DNA of 64,000 nucleotides. It comes from Diogma glabrata (taxonomy: Eukaryota; Arthropoda; Insecta; Diptera; Cylindrotomidae). The stretch covers positions 80,543,040-80,607,039 of the forward strand of contig OY856186.1 of NCBI GenBank assembly GCA_963693315.1. The letters are read 5' to 3'. This document shows positions 38,457-51,267 of the stretch, piece after piece. Numbering within the stretch: position 1 is the stretch's first letter; each line of letters begins with the position of its first letter. Below the pieces are notes generated by a model. The model worked only from the letters and a program-made list of their open reading frames with translations, was not told the origin of the DNA and made no database searches. The translations under genes were made by a program, and so were the position numbers.

Positions 38457-39369
38457 CAGGCTGATTCTGAGTTAAGAGGTCTTAGCTATGATTATTTTTG
38501 TTATGACAATTTTTTTAAGAGGAATATCTTAATTGCGATTCTGTGAACGTTGTCATAAAAAACCTCATAATAACTCTACAAACATAATTTTGGAGATCTT
38601 TCAAACGGCTATTTTTATAAACAAAAGTATTATAAAATGTCATATTTTCTTTTTAAATAATTTAAATACAAATTAAAATACCATATAAATTATTATTAAG
38701 AATTATGGTATATTATATAATAATTTTTTATAGAAATCAAGTTTGTGTTTTAGAAAATTTTTAAGGTATTAATAAATTTTGTTTGTGAAAATACCAAACG
38801 CCATTTTCAATAATCAAAAATGTATTTTATTTTATAATAATTTATATACAATTAGTATAAAATTATACCATATATTAATTATTTTGCAATAAATTTGTGA
38901 GAAATCAGAAAAGAATTATTGTTTTTCCTTAAAGTTTATATAAAATTTTCATAAAACAACATGAGACGTAAAAGTTCGATATTGCAAATATGAAATTTTC
39001 AATCACCATTTTATTTAAAATCAATATACATATATCAATATATGTATATTTTATTTTTGATTCAAACTAAAATAAAATATAGATAATTATTATAAATTTT
39101 ATAATAATTACATAAATAATTCATAATTAATATTTTGTCCTTTATTAATATAATTTTTCATATAAGAATTCAAATAAAAAATATGAAACTTTAAGTTATG
39201 ATGCTTAAGATGACCATGTTTGATGGTCTTACGTTAAGAGGTTTTTTTTTGACATCTCACAGTTGTGACTACATACAGAATCGCATTTAAGAGGTTTTAG
39301 TCTTAGCTAAGAGAAAAGTATTTGCTATGACTGTTTTTACATCTGTGAGGGTATGTCAGAATCAGCCTG
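38457..39369. mobile_element. PIF/Harbinger-type MITE, TSD TTA
   Basis: Ends CAGGCTGATTCTGA and its exact inversion TCAGAATCAGCCTG are flanked by TTA on both sides. Subterminal GTTAAGAGGT/CTTAGCTA motifs are also inverted. 913 bp, AT-rich centre, no ORF. Confidence 0.85.
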
Positions 39370-39414
39370 TTAGTATCGTAAGTCAATTTATTTCTATATT
39401 TTTGGTTAGGAAAT

Positions 39415-39580
39415 AGGAACATGTGTCTCTGATGAATGTGAGTTCGAATCCTGACACGAAACACAAAAAATTTTTTCTGAAGGAATTTTAGAGAAAATGA
39501 AAAGTTATTTCGAATTGCAAAATTCAAGTGATTTCCAATATGTACTTAAGCTTAATTGTTCACAAAAAACCCATCCCTAT
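39415..39580 (+). repeat. tRNA-derived SINE, 5'-truncated copy
   Basis: A box B-like GAGTTCGAATCCTGACACG is followed by the family body: AAACACAAAAA, TTTTTCTGA, GAATTGCAAAATTCAA, TACTTAAGCTTAATTGTTCA. Box A is not preserved. Confidence 0.65.
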
Positions 39581-41900
39581 GTTATTATAGGTTATTTAGT
39601 CAATTAAAGTAAGACATTCTTTTAATATATGTATTTTGTTTATATTGTTATCGTTTTTTCCAATTAACTTATAAAATTAATAAAATTTATGAGTAAAAAA
39701 AATTCTTTTAATTATTTTTTTTCAAAATATATATGTATACGCTTTTCGAAAAATTCAAAGGTGGTAAGCCTAATTACTATTGAAATTCAACCAATTATAA
39801 TAGAAACCCAAAAACTAGTAGAAATATTAATGATTTTGTAGGAAATATAACAAAATTTTGATAATTAAAAATAATTATAATAAAAATAACGACGCCTATG
39901 GAAACAAATATCACAACAAACAAATGGTACGAACTAGAAGTAGAAATTTAACTAATATAATTGTTTTGTAAACAAATTTATCCCAAAATAAATAATACAT
40001 CTCTGTTTTACTTTTTGTCTCATCTTTTATCTCTTGCTGCGTCGTAGCTGTCAGAAATTCGCTGGCAAAAAAATTCTACTATATAATCGTCGATTTTTCT
40101 TAGTTTTCTTAGTCAAAAAAATAAAAAAAAAAATATTCAAAAAAAAATATTATCCAAAAAGAAAAAAAAAAATATTATTCAAAAAACTAATAATTATTAA
40201 TTATTAGAAGGTACCCGCACGGCGATGCCCGTGCTTCCCAGATAAAGTGGTTGAAAACTGTTTTTTTTTGAGTAAATTCTGACATTTTTTTAATGTCATT
40301 TAATTTAACTTATTTTATTAGTAATATGTATATAAAAAGTTTGAAAAAAATGTAATAGTATCATTTTACAGTCAGCAAAAGCCATTAAGTAAATGTCTCT
40401 AAAGCTATAGATAAATTTACATATTAAATGTATGTTAAAATTAAAACACATTGACAGACAAATAATAATTAAATAATTTTTATAAATGTAGATGGCAAAA
40501 GATTAAGGTTAGAAAAAAGTTAAAATTTTATTCCAAAGATTTAATTCAAATAATTCAATGTGTCACGAACAATTAGGTGAGCGTAAATGTTCTTGTTTAT
40601 TGGATGTCACAATTGTCAATTACGTACTCCGAAACCACCGTACTCGTCATACAAAAGAGGTACACTGGTTCATTGCTATTGGTTTAGCGTCCTATTTCAT
40701 GTAGACTTATAATCATTTATCAATCCAGAAATTTTGCTGTTCTGAAGAGTATTGCAATTTGCAAATATATTTTATCGATTGTCTGCAATACTCTACTACA
40801 TTGATGCATACGCCGGCCGGTTAAAAAATACCACCATTTTTAGTGAATATTTTCGTTTAATGGGTTTTATCGCTTTATGGTCATCGTCTTATTTCGACAT
40901 TCCTTCCCACAACTTAAAACAAAAATTGGAAAAAATAATAATAAGACTAATTTCATTTGTAAATTCAAACTTATAATATCTTATTATTAAAACAGTCAAA
41001 TCACACCATTTGTTAACATATTTTCATATATTTTATAGATCCCTTGCAATAACAATAATAGTTTTGAAAGTAATGGAGCAGCATATTTCACTCAATAAGT
41101 AAAACACTTTAAACCTGTAGCTTTGATATTGTTCATAATCTTTTTCTTCAGTACTAAGGTTCTAATGCAAATTCTTGGTTAATAAATGTTTCTAAGAAGA
41201 GGAAAAGAAACGTCAATTTCCAATTTTTGGAACATGTGAGGGCAGTTCTGCTAATGCAAGCAGGTTTGTTTAATCATATATAAGCAATGCTTATATGTAT
41301 CGTATTGGTGCTAATGCATAGAAATATGTACATATTTTATATAATTGCAAACCATAAGAACATATTTGTTGTAAATTAGAAATATGTATTTGTTAAAAAA
41401 TAATTTAACATAATTTTCATATAAATGTACATATTTGTTTGTCACATTATACATTAACTATTCCTTTTAATGATAATTCCGAAAAGTGAAAAAAAAAATT
41501 GATCAAAGATAACTAAGCGAATAATGTTTTATTATTATAAAATATGATTGATTTAGTAATTTCGTTATTATTACCATACAGCATAAGGTTGATTTACTAA
41601 TTTCGTCTTTATTACCATACAGCATAAAGGTTAAAATATAACTTCAAACAACGTGACGCGGTTTCTCGATTAACACCCCATCAAAATAATTACAACGAGC
41701 GCAAAGAAGTATAACTTCAAAAATTTACGAAAAAATGCACATTTTTTTTATGTAAATCAGAAAAAAAATTGATTTTTTTGGGTGAAAAGAACAAAATTTT
41801 TGATTTACATCAATTTTTTTTTATGGGTTTGGGTGAAAAGAATTCGACATAATATAAATGTAAATATGAAATTTTATAAAATTGATTTTTTGTTAAAATA
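39581..41900. other. AT-rich DNA without genes; short CCCGTGCTTC block at 40210-40250
   Basis: No coding region was recognised. The GC-rich GCACGGCGATGCCCGTGCTT block followed by AGATAAAG resembles, loosely, the CCGGCGTGCTTCGCTACGC...AATAAAG blocks at 60.58 and 61.22 kb. Confidence 0.5.
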
Positions 41901-42245
41901 TTAGTTATTTGTATATTATTATAATGATGATTGTACATGTTTGAACTTTATTCTATTTTGCAGCAGTTCGATAATATAATACGTAGTTTGGTAACATAAA
42001 TATAAAATATTATATAGTGATACATTAGAAAGGTAATTATAAATTTTTGTTGGTGTCGAAAATAGTTTATTAATATAGTTAGTAGTGTTATAAAGTTCTT
42101 CAGTTCAATTTAAATTGTAAGACTCTAAAACAAAAATCATTGTCTCCCATCCATATTTTTTTTTCTCATATAAAACTTTGGTCACACAAAGTATTTAATA
42201 TTTAATCAAAATTATTTAATGTCTGTTTTTTTAGGGATATATCTT

Positions 42246-42538
42246 ATGGATCCAGATAAACGAATATTATCACAGGTAAAAATTATTTGTTTAATACTAA
42301 TAAGGTTGTTAGGTAAAGTCTAACCCAGTTGTTCAACACAAACAAATATTAGGTTAGCCTAATTCTTATATTTAACCCATATACTTTTGTTATAGGCCAT
42401 TGCTGAGGATTTTCTTGATTCCACAAGCAGTTCATCCTCGTCGTCTCAGTCAAGCTCAAGTTCATCAACGAGTAGCAGTAGCAGTGAAAATGAGACAACT
42501 TATGCTAAAGTATCGAGCTTTCTTAAGACTGTATGTGA
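42246..42538 (+). pseudogene. Possible N-terminus of a Harbinger transposase
   Basis: Exon 42246-42275 (ATG, MDPDKRILSQ) and exon 42396 onward join in phase 0 across a GT-AG intron. The product is a short acidic start followed by a run of about 20 serines and SENETTYAKVSSFLKT. The frame then runs into the antisense end of the adjacent Myb-like gene, so the body of the protein is gone. Assigned mainly because Harbinger elements pair a transposase with a Myb/SANT gene. Confidence 0.4.
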
Positions 42539-42549
42539 ATATATTGCGG

Positions 42550-43290
42550 ATTTTCAAATTCATAATATTTATCATAATATTTATTATTTTTTTAAGCAGT
42601 TCTTGCTTTTCCTCGTGCATCTTCTTTTTCTCCTCGTGTATTTTATCTTTTTTGAAATAATTTAGAGTTTGTTGGTCTTCTTTTCTTTTTGCAAGCATCA
42701 ACTTGAACTCAAGTTTCTTATCTAGCAATCGCTCCTTTTCTCATTTTCTGATTCGCCTTTCCTTTGGCTCTGGATTTGGCTCTGAATTTGGCTATGAAGT
42801 CTGAGAAGACAAAATCGAAGAATCGCTCTTCTTTGAACTTGAAACCAATTTACTAGCACTGCTAGAACGTGGTATTTTCTGTCCTCCTATACCCAAGGAT
42901 TGAGCCAAAGAGTACGAATAATCCGATCGTAAATATTCCTGATTCAGGAACTCATCCATTAGCTCCATATATGGAGCAATCGATGGGGCGGCACCACTAC
43001 GATTGTACTACTATCAACAACCGTTTTGTACGCTAATTTCAATGTTTTTATTTTATTTTTTATTGCATCGGACGTGTATGGTTTTCCTGCAATTTAAGAA
43101 ATAGAATCAAACAAATGAAATAAACAGTAGATTTTGGTCTAACCGAGACACCTGATGCAGTTAGATCTTCCACTAAGTGCTCGTATACAAATTTCTTTTT
43201 TTAATATGGTAAAATTCTCCTTTCCTACTACAAGCGCAACGTAGAAGCATTTTCGTTTCTTTATTTGACCATAATCTTCTTGTAGAGCTG
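42550..43290 (-). pseudogene. Harbinger-associated Myb/SANT-like DNA-binding protein, decayed
   Basis: Minus-strand pieces: RLWSNKETKMLL (first SANT helix, about 43245), a frameshift, HLVEDLTASGVSV, a GT-AG intron (43093-43150), then GKPYTSDAIKNKIKTLKLAYK and a YMELMDEFL segment. The tail is Ser-rich and ends in a charged coiled coil (LDKKLEFKLMLAKRKEDQ). This is the layout of the Myb/SANT partner that helps Harbinger transposases bind their ends. At least two frameshifts and two stops are present. Confidence 0.65.
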
Positions 43291-43916
43291 AATTTGTGTA
43301 AACAAAATTATTTAACGTAATTAACTGTTATTCGGATGTCTTTGATAGAAGTATTATTACTTACTACGGTCTTTTTAGCATACCCTGAGCAAACTTTTCT
43401 TCCATTTTCAAACTTTAAATTAAATATAGGTAATAAAACAAAATATAATACAACACAGAATAATGGCTAAACTAAAAAACTTGATTAATTTTCACTTTAA
43501 ATTAACACGTAGACCTATCAAATTATAACGATAATAAAAAATTCAATCAGTTTACTGATTTTTAAATTTTCTGAACAAGTACTACCAACCTCCAGAAAAC
43601 ACTTGATATCCAAATCGAATTCTATCGTTCATTTTATTTGAAAATTGCGTTTTGGCAGTTAAATGCGAATTCCGATTGGGCAAGTAAAATACTACTTAAA
43701 ACTTAGAAATGAATTTAATTATTTAAATACTTTTAATTGCATTTTTATTCATCGTGCAAAAAATATAATAAGCATTTTGGGCATTAAGAGTATTACCGAT
43801 TTCGGATATATTATAGATCTCGACTTCGTCTCGATCTCAAAACATATATCCTCAATCGGTAAAATACACTTACTGCCCTGAATACTTAAATAACTATTTC
43901 ATAAGCTTTATGATAA

Positions 43917-44889
43917 TAGGCTGGGGCCGTTACCTTTTTGAGATGAAAAAATTAGTAGCAGGTAACGGCCGGCTGGAATATATAGTTGAGGTCATAAACA
44001 ATGAAAAAAAAAACTTTCGAACTTGTGATGAAGGGAAGTAGTGAAATGGGGTGATGTGTAAGGGGAGAAAACGGTTTTTCGTTATTTGTAACGAAACGAG
44101 GCCTCCTGAAGAAAAGTGTTTCATACAAAAGTTGTAGATAATAAAAAAATCTAAATCTTTAGTGAACACATTTTTCGACATAACCTCAAAGTTTGCGAGA
44201 AAATGATGAAAAACCGATTTTTCTGTTTTTTATTTTTTTTTCGCGTGAAAATTATTTAATTTTAATGAAACTTTGTGAAAGTACGTATTTATTTGCGCAC
44301 AATAAGCATGAATTTTTTCAATTATGGAAAATAAATATTTTTCGATATTTTACCATTTTATCGAAAAAACACCCCTATCTTCGGCGAACAACTTTATTGA
44401 TGTTTTTTTGGATTTTGATGTTGTACTAGTGCTTATTTTTTTTGTTAAGATGTCTACTCTTAAATGGTATATTGATTTTAATGATTTATTTTTATTTAGC
44501 AGCTTAAAATTGAGAAAAACCGAAACAAAAAATTTCGAATCTCGAACTTGTCGATTTTTTTAATTTTTTTCAATTTTTTAGCATATTTATGTTAATAGTT
44601 CATAATATTTTAAAGAAAAAACTTTCTTTAATATAAAATAAATAAAGTTGAATGAATTTACTTATTGGAAATAACGCTTAAATTGAATAAAGTAAAAAAT
44701 AAAAAAATGCTGTTACGTATTCAAACAGAAAAAAATTTACAAAGTTTAAAATTTAACAGCATTATATAGGGTTGCCACGTGTCCTACTTTCGGTAGGACA
44801 GTCCTACTTTGGAGCAAGAATGTCCTACGTCCTCCTTTACTATAAAAATGTCCTACTTTAGGCAAACTGTAATACAATATCTTACACTT
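43917..44889. repeat. ~1-kb direct repeat, copy 1
   Basis: Begins ATAGGCTGGGGCCGTTAC and ends with a TCCTAC-rich block (GTCCTACTTTCGGTAGGACA) and CAATATCTTACACT. Matches 45507-46489 with few differences. It has its own AGTAGCAGGTAACGGCCGGC near the start, partly inverted to GGCCGTTACC. The ORFs inside are not protein families I know. Confidence 0.8.
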
Positions 44890-45506
44890 ACGGCTTACTT
44901 ACTTACGGCTCACTTACTTATGGCTTTAGCCTTCCATAGTTTAAGTTCGGTGGATTAAATATAAAATAATTATATGTGATATTTCAATTCAGAGTTGCAT
45001 TGCTTGATAATATAATTTACTGCAGGTGTAATAAAAAGCAATATTTACATAATGTATTACAAAGTCAATTCAATTATTATCATATTCGTATAATTGAAAT
45101 ATGAAATTAAAGGTTTATGACAAATTTGCTAAATTTAGTGAAAAACTGCATCAATTTTTGTACCAAATCATGTTGTTGAATTAAGTGGACATGTATTCAT
45201 CTTGAAATTTAATTTGTAAGACTTTGTAAAACATGTAAATATGGCTCTTTATTACACATTGCTGTAAATTATATTATCAAGAATATTAGAAAAAAACTCT
45301 AAATTTCAATATGACATATCTATTTTATTTTATATTTAATATTTTTAGTAATACCTGCTGCAGTGGCCAAAGAAGTTTTACTTCTACAGCGTGTAAAGAT
45401 TACGCACTTCATTTTTTTAAATATAAATATCTATATTATTTTTTGGACTACACCGATGAAAAGCAACTTTTGTATTATTTGACCAATGAAACTATATATT
45501 ACATTA

Positions 45507-46489
45507 TAGGCTGGGGCCGTTATGGATTTTTATAGCTGAAATAAAAAAAATTAGTAGCAGGTAGCGGCCGGCTGGAATATATAGTTGAGGTCATAAACAA
45601 TGAAAAAAAAAACTTTCGAACTTGAGATGAAGGGAAGTAGTGAAATGGGGTGATGTGTAAGGGGAGAAAACAGTTTTTCGTTATTTGTAACGAAACGAGG
45701 CCTCCTAAAGAAAAGTGTTTCATACAAAAGTTGTAGATAATAAAAAAATCTAAAACTTTAGTGAACACATTTTTCGACATAACCTCAAAGTTTGCGAGAA
45801 AATGATGAAAAACCGATTTTTCTGTTTTTTATTTTTTTTTCGCGTGAAAATTATTTAATTTAAATGAAACTTTGTGAAAGTACGTAATTATTTGCGCATA
45901 ATAAGCATGAATTTTTTCAATTATGGAAAATAAATATTTTTCGAGATTTTACCATTTGTCCGAAAAAACACCCCTATCTCCGGCGAACAACTTTATTGAT
46001 GTTTTTTTGGATTTTGATGTTGTTCCAGTGCTTATTTTTTTTGTCAAGATGTCTACTCTCAAATGGTATACCGATTTTAATGATTTGTTGTTATTTAGCA
46101 GCTTAAAATTGAGAAAAACCGAAAAAAAAAATTTTCGAATCTCGAACTTGTCGATTTTTTTAATTTTTTTCAATTTTTTAGCATATTTATGTTAATAGTT
46201 CATAATATTTTAAAGAAAAAACTTTCTTTAATATAAAATAAATAAAGTTGAATGAATTTACTTATTGGAAATAACGCTTAAATTGAATAAAGTAAAAAAT
46301 AAAAAAATGTTGTTACGTATTCAAACAGAAAAAAATTTACAAAGTTTAAAATTTAACAGCATAATATAGGGTTGCCACGTGTCCTACTTTCGGTAGGACA
46401 GTCCTACTTTGGAGCAAGAATGTCCTACGTCCTCCTTTACTATAAAAATGTCCTACTTTAGGCAAACTGTAATACAATATCTTACACTG
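45507..46489. repeat. ~1-kb direct repeat, copy 2
   Basis: Same orientation as copy 1, offset about 1590-1600 bp, with scattered substitutions and small indels. Flanking sequences differ on both sides, so these look like two insertions of one family, not a simple tandem duplication. The 52-bp word before it (45417-45468, ATCTATATTATTTTTTGGAC...) recurs at 50249-50300. Confidence 0.8.
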
Positions 46490-46835
46490 AAAAAAATAGA
46501 TTTTTTTTCTACCAATTTCTCTCAATAAACGCACTAGCAAAATAAGTAATTGTTATTGCACCTTTATTTATATTAAAATTGTAACTGGTTATTTAACTTT
46601 ATGTCGAAAGGTTAGTAACAATAGCAAATAATTTACATTGCTGACATATGTGAATGTCTATGCTTTATTGCACGATTTATTCAGGTTGCAAACCACCATT
46701 GTTTAAATTTTGAAATAAACCCACCGTTAAACCTCTGTTTTTTTAAATAACTTTTGTTACAAAGTACCTGTTCTTAGAATTATTAATAAAATAAAATGGC
46801 TGAACCGAATTTTGTTATAAATTAGTAAAGTAGTA

Positions 46836-46935
46836 AACATAAAACAGAAACAGAAACTGAAAATTTTCAGTTTCTGTTTCTGTTTCTAATTTGGTTGACG
46901 GTGGTGAATAATAAAACAGAAACCGAATTTTAAGA
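46836..46935. repeat. AGCCGTGC-family fragment
   Basis: AACATAAAACAGAAACAGAA followed by AACTGAAAATTTTCAGTTTCTG, related to the CAGAAA-rich head of the 37999 and 47467 copies. Possibly the far end of the 47467 element. Confidence 0.5.
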
Positions 46936-47184
46936 TGGCATATTATACTATATATGCCAAAATTAAAATATATATATTTAACCCAATCCATATATATTTA
47001 ACCCAATTAAAATTGAAAAAATTATATTAATATAAAAAAAATATTGTAATTCAATAAACTGTGTATTTTATTTTTCATTCATATAAATAAAAAAATAACA
47101 CAATTTTGTAATGTATAGTGAAGAAGAAATTTATTTTTTTCGTTATCGCACATAATAATACCCATCAAAAAAAAATCATCGAGC

Positions 47185-47467
47185 TAGATTCAACGTAAAT
47201 TATTTTTGACTAAATATTTATTTCTAAATATAAATTCATATAAATATAAATTTTTAAATCATATAAATTTTTAAATATAAATTTAAAATAATATGATCAC
47301 GTGACAGTTTCTGGACCAGAAACAATTGAATTTAATTGTTTCTGGTCCAGACAAAACAGACGAATTTTCAGTTTCTGTTTCTAAATTAGGTTTCTGTTTC
47401 TGTTGCTGTCAAATTTGTATGAAATTCGGTTTCTGTTTCTGTTTCTGTTTTATGTGAATGCACGGCT
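47185..47467. mobile_element. AGCCGTGC-family MITE end inserted in a Helitron
   Basis: Inverted relative to the 37999 copy and ending ...GTGAATGCACGGCT directly before TAA. On the other side of that TAA the Helitron fragment starts. The intact Helitron has CATGTAATTTAGG (inverted) at this point, so insertion occurred at TAA. The Helitron part that should lie on the far side is missing. Confidence 0.7.
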
Positions 47468-47470
47468 TAA

Positions 47471-49141
47471 TTTAGGAAAAAGAATGGGATCAGGGATTTC
47501 AGTACATACAAATTTATTAATCATTTCATTTCCATCATTTCTATCTTCATCTGACAAATTTAACAAAATATGAGCATGCGGAAGACCACTTTTTGAAATT
47601 CAATGGTATATATAAGTGCTTTGACAGAACCGAAAATCTTTTTTTTCATTAAACAATCTATGAGCTCTTTAAGTTCGAAAATTCTAAGACTCATAATTAC
47701 TCAAATTATCAACAATTTCTGGCCATTGAGGATTACATGTCATTGTTATAAATAAAGAAGGTTTACCGAAATGTTGTACAATAGACATTAAACCAAGTAA
47801 TTTTGATACATGTTACGTGGTGAACCGGTGAAAGAAGATGGCAAAATTACTTTACGACCAACTACTTGCATATTATCATCGCCATTGCGATGTTGATGCA
47901 AGAAATCTGTTAAATTATTGTACAAATCAGCACGGAGAGCAGATTGATTTGAACGAATGTAATGAAGCCGTGTACCTTCGATACGAACATACATATCAAC
48001 AATCCATTGAAGAAATAATTTTTGAGAACGATGCAAAAGACTAAAACCATCACGTATAGTAAGGCGATAAGATGCATATTGCAACATTGTAACTTTTGTA
48101 CATGGCACATTAGCACGTAAAGTTGAAACTAAATTATGTGGAATATTAACGTGCCATCCAGTATCACCATTTGGAAACAACAAAGGATAAGCTAAAGGAT
48201 CCAAAGAGGAATCAAGGACAGAAACAGAACGAATTTCATTTGCATTTTTTGAAAAAACAATCATATTTCTTCAGCCACATCAGTTTGAACAGCATCATTA
48301 AAACGACGAATATCACATTCTCTTTTAACTTTTATAACCATTGACACATCAGCAGTAACATTCTCAGGTCTTTCACAAAATTCATGCATTGATTTAAAAG
48401 AACCAACAAAAGGATTCACACGATCTAGCTCAAAACCTATCTCACGCATAAGGAAAACTTCACATACATTGGCATTTCTATTCATTCTCATATTAGCAGC
48501 AGTATCAACATTATAAAAATATAATTGTGTATACATTGGAGGTCGACCATAAGCAGGAATTAAAGCACCAGAAAATATTATGAATTTTAAAATAATAAAT
48601 ATCACGTGCAGTAGAATCCGCTATATTACATTCAGAACTGATCATTGCAAATGCAGAATTATAGGAACGAATATTTGAAAGAGAACTTTTAGAATGTTTT
48701 TTTATAGCATTATCATTTGAATTCAATCCTTCGAAAATATTAGAGAAAAATGCATTTTCAGAAAGAGAATGTAAATTGACTTTGGCTTTGTTTATGGCAA
48801 CACAAAGAAAACGCTTCATTATTATTTGAAGTAACATCTCTTGCAAAATGTTTGGCATGACAAAAAAGACAACTCATATCCAAAGAACCACAAACATACG
48901 AATCAAAGTTACCTGGAATCACATTCAAAGCACACTTGAACGAATCTCTCAAAATTACTAAGGGAATTTCTATTTCATCATTCACCACATTCAATTCTAA
49001 ATCATCATTCATTTCTTCATTCACAACATTCATTTCACCATTAACACCATTCATGACACCATTCATTTCACCATTCATGACACCATTCATGACACCGTTA
49101 ATGACACCATTCATGACATCATTCATATCATCAAAATTCAC
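47471..49141 (-). pseudogene. Helitron Rep/helicase N-terminal half, decayed second copy
   Basis: Minus-strand copy of 56034-57870 of the better Helitron. From 49141 downward: repeated MNGVMNG units (longer array than the other copy), the Cys/His-rich CG.LDMSC.FCHAKHFAR segment, then the YGRPPMYTQLYFYNVD, DPLAYPLLFPNGDTGWH and QLFLQW-type blocks in four overlapping frames. Frameshifts lie near 48780, 48600 and 48265. It stops at the AGCCGTGC insertion before the HxH and tyrosine motifs. Coding function is lost. Confidence 0.9.
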
Positions 49142-50180
49142 TTAATTTTTTATTTATTATTATTATTATACATTAATATCTTCGGACATATCTTCGGACA
49201 TATCTTTTGGATTGGACATATCTTCGCTCCTTTTCATCAATTGCATTCTGCATTGGTCACCTAGTTAACTTTTTCTATTTAAATGTTACATTTATTGACA
49301 TAAAGATAGATAGATTCACACTATCGAAACTGAATTGAATCTACGGTAAACAAAAGAAAACCCTAAATTGACAAAAACTAAAAAGAATTCACAGTTAGTA
49401 ACATGTAATATTTTTTTTTTGTTAATTAATCTAACTGTTAATTTTGTTAATTTTATCTAACAATTTCAAAATTCACTACAAACTAATAAAATGCAAACAC
49501 TTTTTTATTTCGAAATTTGCGATGAAATCCTTTCGGCTTGAATTTGCACAACCAACTCATCTTTTACGGTTAACTATATCCATGCCATTGACTGACTATA
49601 CAGAATGTACCATACCATATATAGAGGTTTTTTTAGCTTTTTTCAAACTTCAAACCGTTGTATTGCTCTATATAATTGACAGATTATATACAGCAATGAT
49701 AATTAGGAGTCAGTAATTATGTATTAAAGTTTATTTAAAAAAAATCAAAAATAATACAACTTTATCTAAAATCATTCAAAGATTACTTGAAACAGCCCTG
49801 ATTTGCAAGAAATTTTGCAAGAAATAGAATAAAGACGGTTTAAAACTTTTCGAAACACTTATAAATCAGCTGATCGATCACCAATGTCAAGTTTTATTAT
49901 CTTGTGAAAAGAGCTATAGCATGTTGAAAATATCACACTTAATGAAATCTAAGAGTGGGCGTGGCTTGTATAATTTGTCTACCTACACCGTCTCCAAAGA
50001 ACAAACGTCTCAATGTTGTTTTGTTGTTTTGTTGTGAGTATCTTATATCAGTATTTACATTTTCATATTTTTCTTGATTATATATATAATTTTTTTTGAA
50101 AATAATTTTTTATGTAGAATTTTAATTCTTGCTTTTTTCTCTTTTTTCTTAATATTTTAGTTTATTTATATTTTTTTTTT
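49142..50180. other. AT-rich DNA, nothing recognised
   Basis: Contains a short TCTTCGGACATA tandem (49185-49225) just upstream of the Helitron copy; no gene. Confidence 0.5.
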
Positions 50181-50181
50181 G

Positions 50182-50300
50182 CCTGATGATGGTTATGATA
50201 TAAACCCAAAACGTTAGCAAATATATAAATAAAATATAAACATTATTTAAATATAAATATCTATATTATTTTTTGGACTACACCGATGAAAAGCAACATC
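50182..50300 (+). repeat. Repeat with a degenerate hammerhead-like core
   Basis: CTGATGA is followed by a possible short stem (GGTTATG...ATAAACC) and CAAAACGTTAGC, one base from the GAAAC of a hammerhead ribozyme. Next comes the 52-bp word also present at 45417-45468. Such cores occur in Penelope-like and retrozyme repeats. No reverse transcriptase is nearby. Confidence 0.35.
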
Positions 50301-51267
50301 TTTATGATAAGTTTAACTTTTTTTCATGTCGATCCAAATAAGTTCTCATTAGTTTTATAATTTATTAGCTCAAAAATATCTTTGCTAATTAGTTTAAGTT
50401 TGAAATTAAAGCATTACATATTTTTATTTAATTGAACTGTGATGTGATGTGTCACAATATATAATGATTTGTGAGTAAAAATATTATTACATTCTTGAAT
50501 TTAGACAATAAAATAGATCTATTTTAAAAAATCTGTAACGAAAATTTCAACAAATGAAATGTGTTTTAAGATGTTGATCAAATAACACTAGTTTACAAGA
50601 AAAATCTCCATAAGGGGGGGTGAGGGGTGTAAGGTTAATTCGTACGAAAAAAGGCATGTTTTTGTAAATTTTTTGTGACGACACAGTTAAAACCTCTGTG
50701 ATGTTAAAATCACATTTGAAGAATATTGTATAAAATTTTCAAGAAGAAATATTAACAAACACGGCAATGGCAGCAATTATTCGGACGTGTCTCGGAAAAA
50801 AGTAGAATTGCGGTGCCCCTCATAACTTGGTGCTGCATCATCCGAAATCAAAAAATCAAAGTTCATTAGTTAGATAATAGTTTTCCCCAGGTAGCTCTGG
50901 GAGGGCTTTTTGAAATTTTAATTTTTTATTTTTTTGGTTTATAAGCAAATTTAAAAATACTCGTAACTTCGTCAATTTTGCTCCAATCGACTTGAAATTT
51001 TGACACAATATTCTTAAAATATTATGCAAATAATAATCATTTTTTTAAGTTAGCTCTTGTTTTTGAGATATTCGCAAAATTTTTACGGTGAACAAAAAGG
51101 TTATACCGGTTTTTGGATCGCATATTTTACAAAACTAACAAATTTAATGTATTAATGAAACAAGTGCATAGTAATGATACTAACAAACGTTTTGAGAATT
51201 GTTTTATAAAAATATATCAAGGATTCTGGAAGTTACATTCGAAAAAAGTTAAAAAAAATCAAAAATT
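50301..51267. other. AT-rich DNA, no gene seen
   Basis: Includes a G-rich GGGGGGGTGAGGGGTGTAAG stretch at 50615 and a GTGCCCCTCATAACTTGG block. No partner within the window was found. Confidence 0.5.

Noticed and set aside
42400..42660. Plus-strand Ser/Phe-rich ORF of 86 codons
   Set aside because: Wrong frame over the Ser-rich exon and antisense to the Myb coiled coil.
37999..47467. One 9.5-kb transposon bounded by the inverted AGCCGTGC copies
   Set aside because: Both ends have TAA, but flanks do not match and the content is a mix of independent elements; the right copy has its own candidate far end at 46836.
47838..48044. Plus-strand ORF of 68 codons, and its mirror at 57268-57474
   Set aside because: Both are antisense shadows of the Helitron coding strand.
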